Positions 60,114 to 64,000 of a stretch of 64,000 nt of DNA are shown here, in pieces. The notes under the pieces were generated by a model. That model ran no database searches. It had not been told where the DNA came from and saw only the letters and a program-made list of their open reading frames with translations. Numbering within the stretch: position 1 is the first letter of the stretch; the number at the start of each line of letters is the position of its first letter. The DNA lies in the NCBI GenBank assembly GCA_044226205.1, contig JBGAHL010000018.1, positions 1-64,000 on the forward strand, given 5' to 3'. The DNA is from M3007 sp044226205. Lineage in GTDB: Bacteria > Bacteroidota > Bacteroidia > Chitinophagales > Saprospiraceae. The position numbers and the translations under genes were made by a program.

Positions 60114-63100
60114 CTATTTTTTGGTCTTTTTCTTTGAAGAAACAGGCAGTTTTTCGGACTCCAGAATGGATTGTATCTCGACCGTGGAATGAACCTGGGC
60201 ATGGTGCGCAAGGAATGCAGGGTCCCAGTCTTCCAGCACCTTTGCAGGGGACAATCCGGCTGAAAGCAGGGCGTTCGAAGTTTCGCGCAAAGATGTACGG
60301 GCGTCTTCCGGCAGGCTTGCCGGGTGTTCAAGCGCCAGCTTGTCGAGCGCGCTGAACAAGGCCAGTTGCAACAAATCGTACAGGACAGGCGGCAATTTTT
60401 TGCCCCTTGCCGAGCCTTCCGGCGCCAGCAATCGAAGGATGGGCGGCAGTTGCCCGATCGCGGCATTGTCAAGTATATAATGCTTCGACTCTTCAAAAAT
60501 GTGGGGCGCATGATTTCCGCGCTCGAACGCCTCTTTCAATGGCCCGACTCTGGTTTTATACGCATTCTGGCGCTTCAAAATGAGTTTGATGTCCGGTGCG
60601 CCGGCATCCTTTTCGGCCGGAACAGGACTTTCCGCCGTTTTGGACGTTTTACGGTCTCCTGCTTTGGTTAAATCGACAGGCTTGCTCAGTAGCACCTCGG
60701 GCGTCGGGATGTCGGTAACGATTTGAATCGGCGGCTCCTGTTCATCCGTTTGTTCAGGAGGTTTGCAATCGCCGGGCGCCAGGGCGCCGCGATGGAACAA
60801 ACGGAGGCAAACCGGCAAATCGTCCACCGTTTTTTCATCTTTCCGGCCGACTGCGATATTGCTCCTGCTCCCTTGCGTTTCAGGCGGGGTGCAGTTGCAG
60901 GGGGCGCTGCTCTCACCGGACGAATCGATGGGAGAGGCATCAAGATCGAAAATCGTGTATTGCAGGAAAGTCTCCAGCGCGCAGACCGGGTCCATCTCGT
61001 TCAAGCCCTGAACATCGAAGCTCAGGTCATCTTTTGAACAGGACGGGCATTCACTTGCGCTCAGGGCGCAGTTTTTTTGACCGGTACGGAGCCAGTTGGT
61101 CCAGCGTTTGTACAGGGCCTCGAAGCAACAGATACCTTCGGGACTGAGCCAGCGAATACAAAGGGCGATATGGGCAGGGGCTTCCTTGCGCAAGTTATCT
61201 TCTACAAAACGCCTGAAATCGGGGTTGCTGAAACGGGGCGTATAGCCCGGAAGCACCACCGTTGCCCAGCAGGAATAGGGGTCTGTAAAAGGAAGATAGC
61301 TACTTTTTTCTTTGGGGGCGGGGCATGAAGGACCGACGGGTTTGTCTTGCCACAGCAAGAGACAATCCGTTTGGACCGGCAACGGAAACGGCGGCAAAAG
61401 TGTCGGCTCTCCGGCGTCTGTTCGCGGATTGACCGATTTTAGACAATCCCCTTTCTTCCAGTCCCATTCCCCGTTTTTCCTGGGCCATGTAAAATTGCCA
61501 CCAGATCCGGGGCTACATTTTTCAACAGGCACTTTCGAGTTGCAATAGTTGAAGCCGGCCACGCCCGGGCGCAGCAGGATATGTTCCACCAGATACATGG
61601 ATTCGGCAAAAAGACAATCTTTTATACGTTCCAATACCTGCTCCGCCTCGGTGAGCGTGGCATATCGGCCGGGGTTTTCGGCCAATACGCCGGAGGAAGA
61701 AGCGCTGTCGACCAGATCGAAAGTATAGGGTGCACAATCCTTCGGACTGGACAAATGCAGGTTGAGCGCGGGATTTTTCAACAACGCACAAAACCGTCCC
61801 GCCAACTCGGACAAGGCTCTGTCGATGTCGGCCTCGGTAGCGCCTTGCGGGACAGCTATCCTGTCGAGGCTTTCCAACAAAATCCGGGCAGATCCCTGAA
61901 GGGGCTTGTACAGGATCTGCAGGACGTAGCCGTCTGTTTTTTCTACTTTTTTCAGGTAAACACCTGTTTTCAAACCCGCTTTGTTGCTGTTGTCGAGCGC
62001 ACACCATTCCGGGTCCTGGACTGCCTCGTGGATCAATTCTACGGCCTCTTTCATTGCGTCGCAGGCCGCGGAAGGATTGATATAGACGCCAGGATGACGA
62101 GCAACCAGGTAGTTGCGCCCCACCACTCTGATGCAGAACCTGAGGTCCTCGTCGTGATCGGAATCGCAGGAAAAAACCGGCGCGATGTAGAACGCCCTTG
62201 CATGGGCCGACTGCCGATAAAACTCGGTCAGATTACAGGTGTTGATGGCGACCGGTTCAAACTGTGTTTTTTCCAGTAACACCTCCATGATGCCCAAGGC
62301 TTTGCCGCAGTCGCTGCATTGATTGTCGATCACCCGGCAGGCATCGCCGTCGGCCAGCATCCGCAGCAACATTCGGAAACCCGCCCAGGCTTCGGCCGGA
62401 TTGTCGAAACAGCGCGGACTTTCCCAAAGCACCTGTCCCGTTGGTTGGTCGGAGTCGGTACTAAAATTGGGGGAATAAACGTGGAACTTGTATTGAACGG
62501 ACGCGGCGGCGGCTTGCCCGTTGCAATCGGCTGGCTGGGCTGCCTGATCGGCGCAACAGCCCGCTTGGTCGCAGGCACAACCGCATTGCTCGTCGGGTAC
62601 AAGTACCTGAAAAACCGGGTAGCTGCGGGCCAGCAGGGCCAACAGATTGGCCGTCACCAACGTATGCTTCGACAAGATGAACTGCGTCGGGTAGGGCACT
62701 TCGACAAAAGGAGCGCCCGAGGGACAGGGCGGACAAGGCATTGCGGTAACGATATCCGTCCCGGCTTGTTCCTGACTCGCCGGCGCTGCTTCCCATGCGA
62801 TACACTGGCCTGCCGGCTGATAGTTGGCTGCGTTGTTGGCAGCCTGAAGTACTTTGTAAAAATTATCGTGAAATGCCTTTATGGCTTCCGATTCCGTGTC
62901 GTAAACGCTTGTGCTTTGCCAAAGTACCGTGCCGCCTGGCAGGGGGCTTTGAAGCCCGGGGACCGTTATTGGCCGGGCACAGCGCAGGGCATATTTATAG
63001 CCGCTTTTGCACCCATTTTCGTCAGAATTGTCCACCCGGACGGTCACGTCGCGGCCATCGAGGCAAAGTTCCAGCCAGTCGGGAATTTCATTGCAGTCAA

Positions 63101-64000
63101 AAGGCGGTTTGTCCTTCCAGTCCTCCCAGCAGAATTTATTGTACCAACTGGGGCAGGCGCCTTTTGTAAAAGAATCTTCGGGGTTTGCCTTGGGTCTGAC
63201 CGCCAGCGGCATGCCCGTTTTGACGATTTGTTTAACCGTCATCTGCGGCCTGAACGAGTAAACAACCGCACCCGACGCCTGCACGGGCAGGGTGTCCAGG
63301 ATCTGAATTTGATCCAGGTTGCGTATCCAGTCCAGAACTGGCAGCAGACTGTCGGGTACAACCGATGAGGCCGGCGCCACGATTTTAGCCGACAACTTGC
63401 CGGAAACCAGTTTCCAGGCATTTTTATCCACCTGAATCAACTGACCTGTGCCCAGCTCGTTTTTGAATCCGGACAGCGCTGTTTTGGCAAGCGGTTCGGT
63501 GGCGAAGCCGTTTTCGCTTTTTAACAGCAGATCGCCGACGTTCAGTTCGAAGGTCCATTCCCGCGTAAATTCTTCCGCCTGGGCCGTATAAATATGAGGG
63601 TCGAGGGTCTGCCTCAACGCATCGGTCTGCTGATTTTCGTCCGGCTGATACTTGTTCCAAATGGAAGCCAGTTTGCTCTGAAAGTCGAGCAGGGCACCTT
63701 CTTTCGACAAAAAAACGGCGGCAGGTTCAAGCAAAACATCCTTGCTGTTCGAAGCCAGCCATTGGTATCGAAAACGGTCGGGTTCCATATTCACCAGAAT
63801 GGCATCTTCCCAATTGGAGAACCAGTTTGCCGTCGCTTTTTTGCGTTTGTCGCGATCGCCCGGAGTATCGAATGTTTCGGGGAGGTAGGCCACGAATTCA
63901 CCCTTCTGATCGCGGAGGAAATAAGTGTATTCCGGATTGCCGGCATCGCCGGTTAGCACGTAGGCGTCTTTTTGGCGGGCGAGCAAAGCGGTCTGTTCAA
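60114..64000 (-). CDS. Large cysteine-rich eCIS-associated protein (5' end beyond window)
   Basis: The frame is open from the right edge to 60114, giving at least 1290 residues; the true start lies to the right. The section near 61570-61600 (MYLVEHILLRPGVAG), that near 61245-61290 (DPYSCWATVVLPGYTPRF) and RRFVEDNLRKEAPAHIALCI match the C-terminal portion of the large proteins that accompany baseplate genes in Bacteroidota eCIS loci, as I remember them; the family is unnamed here. Cysteines are unusually frequent (for example CGCACDQAGCCADQ near 62560), which is rare in a cytoplasm-assembled particle. The C-terminal ~150 residues are helical and end in a Lys-rich tail. It probably belongs to the baseplate or spike side of the particle. 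Confidence 0.65.
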   Translation of the reverse strand, partial: EQTALLARQKDAYVLTGDAGNPEYTYFLRDQKGEFVAYLPETFDTPGDRDKRKKATANWFSNWEDAILVNMEPDRFRYQWLASNSKDVLLEPAAVFLSKEGALLDFQSKLASIWNKYQPDENQQTDALRQTLDPHIYTAQAEEFTREWTFELNVGDLLLKSENGFATEPLAKTALSGFKNELGTGQLIQVDKNAWKLVSGKLSAKIVAPASSVVPDSLLPVLDWIRNLDQIQILDTLPVQASGAVVYSFRPQMTVKQIVKTGMPLAVRPKANPEDSFTKGACPSWYNKFCWEDWKDKPPFDCNEIPDWLELCLDGRDVTVRVDNSDENGCKSGYKYALRCARPITVPGLQSPLPGGTVLWQSTSVYDTESEAIKAFHDNFYKVLQAANNAANYQPAGQCIAWEAAPASQEQAGTDIVTAMPCPPCPSGAPFVEVPYPTQFILSKHTLVTANLLALLARSYPVFQVLVPDEQCGCACDQAGCCADQAAQPADCNGQAAAASVQYKFHVYSPNFSTDSDQPTGQVLWESPRCFDNPAEAWAGFRMLLRMLADGDACRVIDNQCSDCGKALGIMEVLLEKTQFEPVAINTCNLTEFYRQSAHARAFYIAPVFSCDSDHDEDLRFCIRVVGRNYLVARHPGVYINPSAACDAMKEAVELIHEAVQDPEWCALDNSNKAGLKTGVYLKKVEKTDGYVLQILYKPLQGSARILLESLDRIAVPQGATEADIDRALSELAGRFCALLKNPALNLHLSSPKDCAPYTFDLVDSASSSGVLAENPGRYATLTEAEQVLERIKDCLFAESMYLVEHILLRPGVAGFNYCNSKVPVEKCSPGSGGNFTWPRKNGEWDWKKGDCLKSVNPRTDAGEPTLLPPFPLPVQTDCLLLWQDKPVGPSCPAPKEKSSYLPFTDPYSCWATVVLPGYTPRFSNPDFRRFVEDNLRKEAPAHIALCIRWLSPEGICCFEALYKRWTNWLRTGQKNCALSASECPSCSKDDLSFDVQGLNEMDPVCALETFLQYTIFDLDASPIDSSGESSAPCNCTPPETQGSRSNIAVGRKDEKTVDDLPVCLRLFHRGALAPGDCKPPEQTDEQEPPIQIVTDIPTPEVLLSKPVDLTKAGDRKTSKTAESPVPAEKDAGAPDIKLILKRQNAYKTRVGPLKEAFERGNHAPHIFEESKHYILDNAAIGQLPPILRLLAPEGSARGKKLPPVLYDLLQLALFSALDKLALEHPASLPEDARTSLRETSNALLSAGLSPAKVLEDWDPAFLAHHAQVHSTVEIQSILESEKLPVSSKKKTKK

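Overview
The window looks like a chromosomal segment of a high-GC, gliding-type member of the Bacteroidota, most likely a Saprospiria-like lineage. Supporting this are a SusC/SusD pair, type IX secretion sorting domains of type A and type B, a PorE-like OmpA lipoprotein, Bacteroidota-specific small families (DUF2480, DUF983), a Bacteroidota-style ParE, and several upstream regions carrying the Bacteroidota -7 promoter box TAnnTTTG. The lineage below phylum is an inference from codon and GC style, not from a marker tree.

Region 1 (1-41 kb) is mostly ordinary chromosome. It holds a TonB-dependent receptor; a membrane protein with an N-terminal effector-associated domain (EAD11-like); a 2034-residue repetitive surface protein with a type B T9SS tail; an NMN adenylyltransferase/Nudix fusion; topoisomerase IV subunit B; a cluster of three small proteins; a sodium:solute symporter; a SusC/SusD nutrient-uptake pair; a fatty acid desaturase; a methyltransferase; UvrC; a lipoprotein cytochrome c; a PorE-like lipoprotein; a PhoD-type phosphatase; ScpB; DUF2480; a lytic transglycosylase; QueG; a secreted T9SS cargo protein; LpxD; a GH10-like hydrolase; thioredoxin; a rhodanese; a Cys/Met-metabolism PLP enzyme divergent from an Lrp regulator; DUF983; an AraC regulator; and tRNA-Ala(GGC). 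Intergenic regions here carry three unrelated families of palindromic or MITE-like repeats.

Region 2 (41.4-64 kb) is an unbroken run of fourteen leftward genes. Its core is an extracellular contractile injection system (eCIS) locus. Read in transcription order from the right edge it has a very large cysteine-rich structural protein (cut by the window edge), a tape-measure/terminator-family protein, an unknown 237-residue protein, a vanadium-haloperoxidase-like enzyme, a ParA-type ATPase, a 1769-residue DUF4157 protein ending in an HNH-nuclease-like motif, a second DUF4157 protein overlapping a small lipoprotein gene, and an Afp15-type AAA+ ATPase. Downstream follow three membrane/coiled-coil proteins, a putative peptidoglycan-acting cysteine enzyme and a cytoplasmic-looking subtilase. 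The sheath, tube and baseplate genes are not in the window and would be expected to the right.

The most interesting content is this eCIS cargo region: two DUF4157 proteins share an N-terminal leader but differ in their C-terminal bodies, the large one probably carries a nuclease warhead, and the GC content drops abruptly inside that gene, as expected for an exchangeable effector. An EAD-containing membrane protein at 3.2 kb is a second conflict/signalling candidate.
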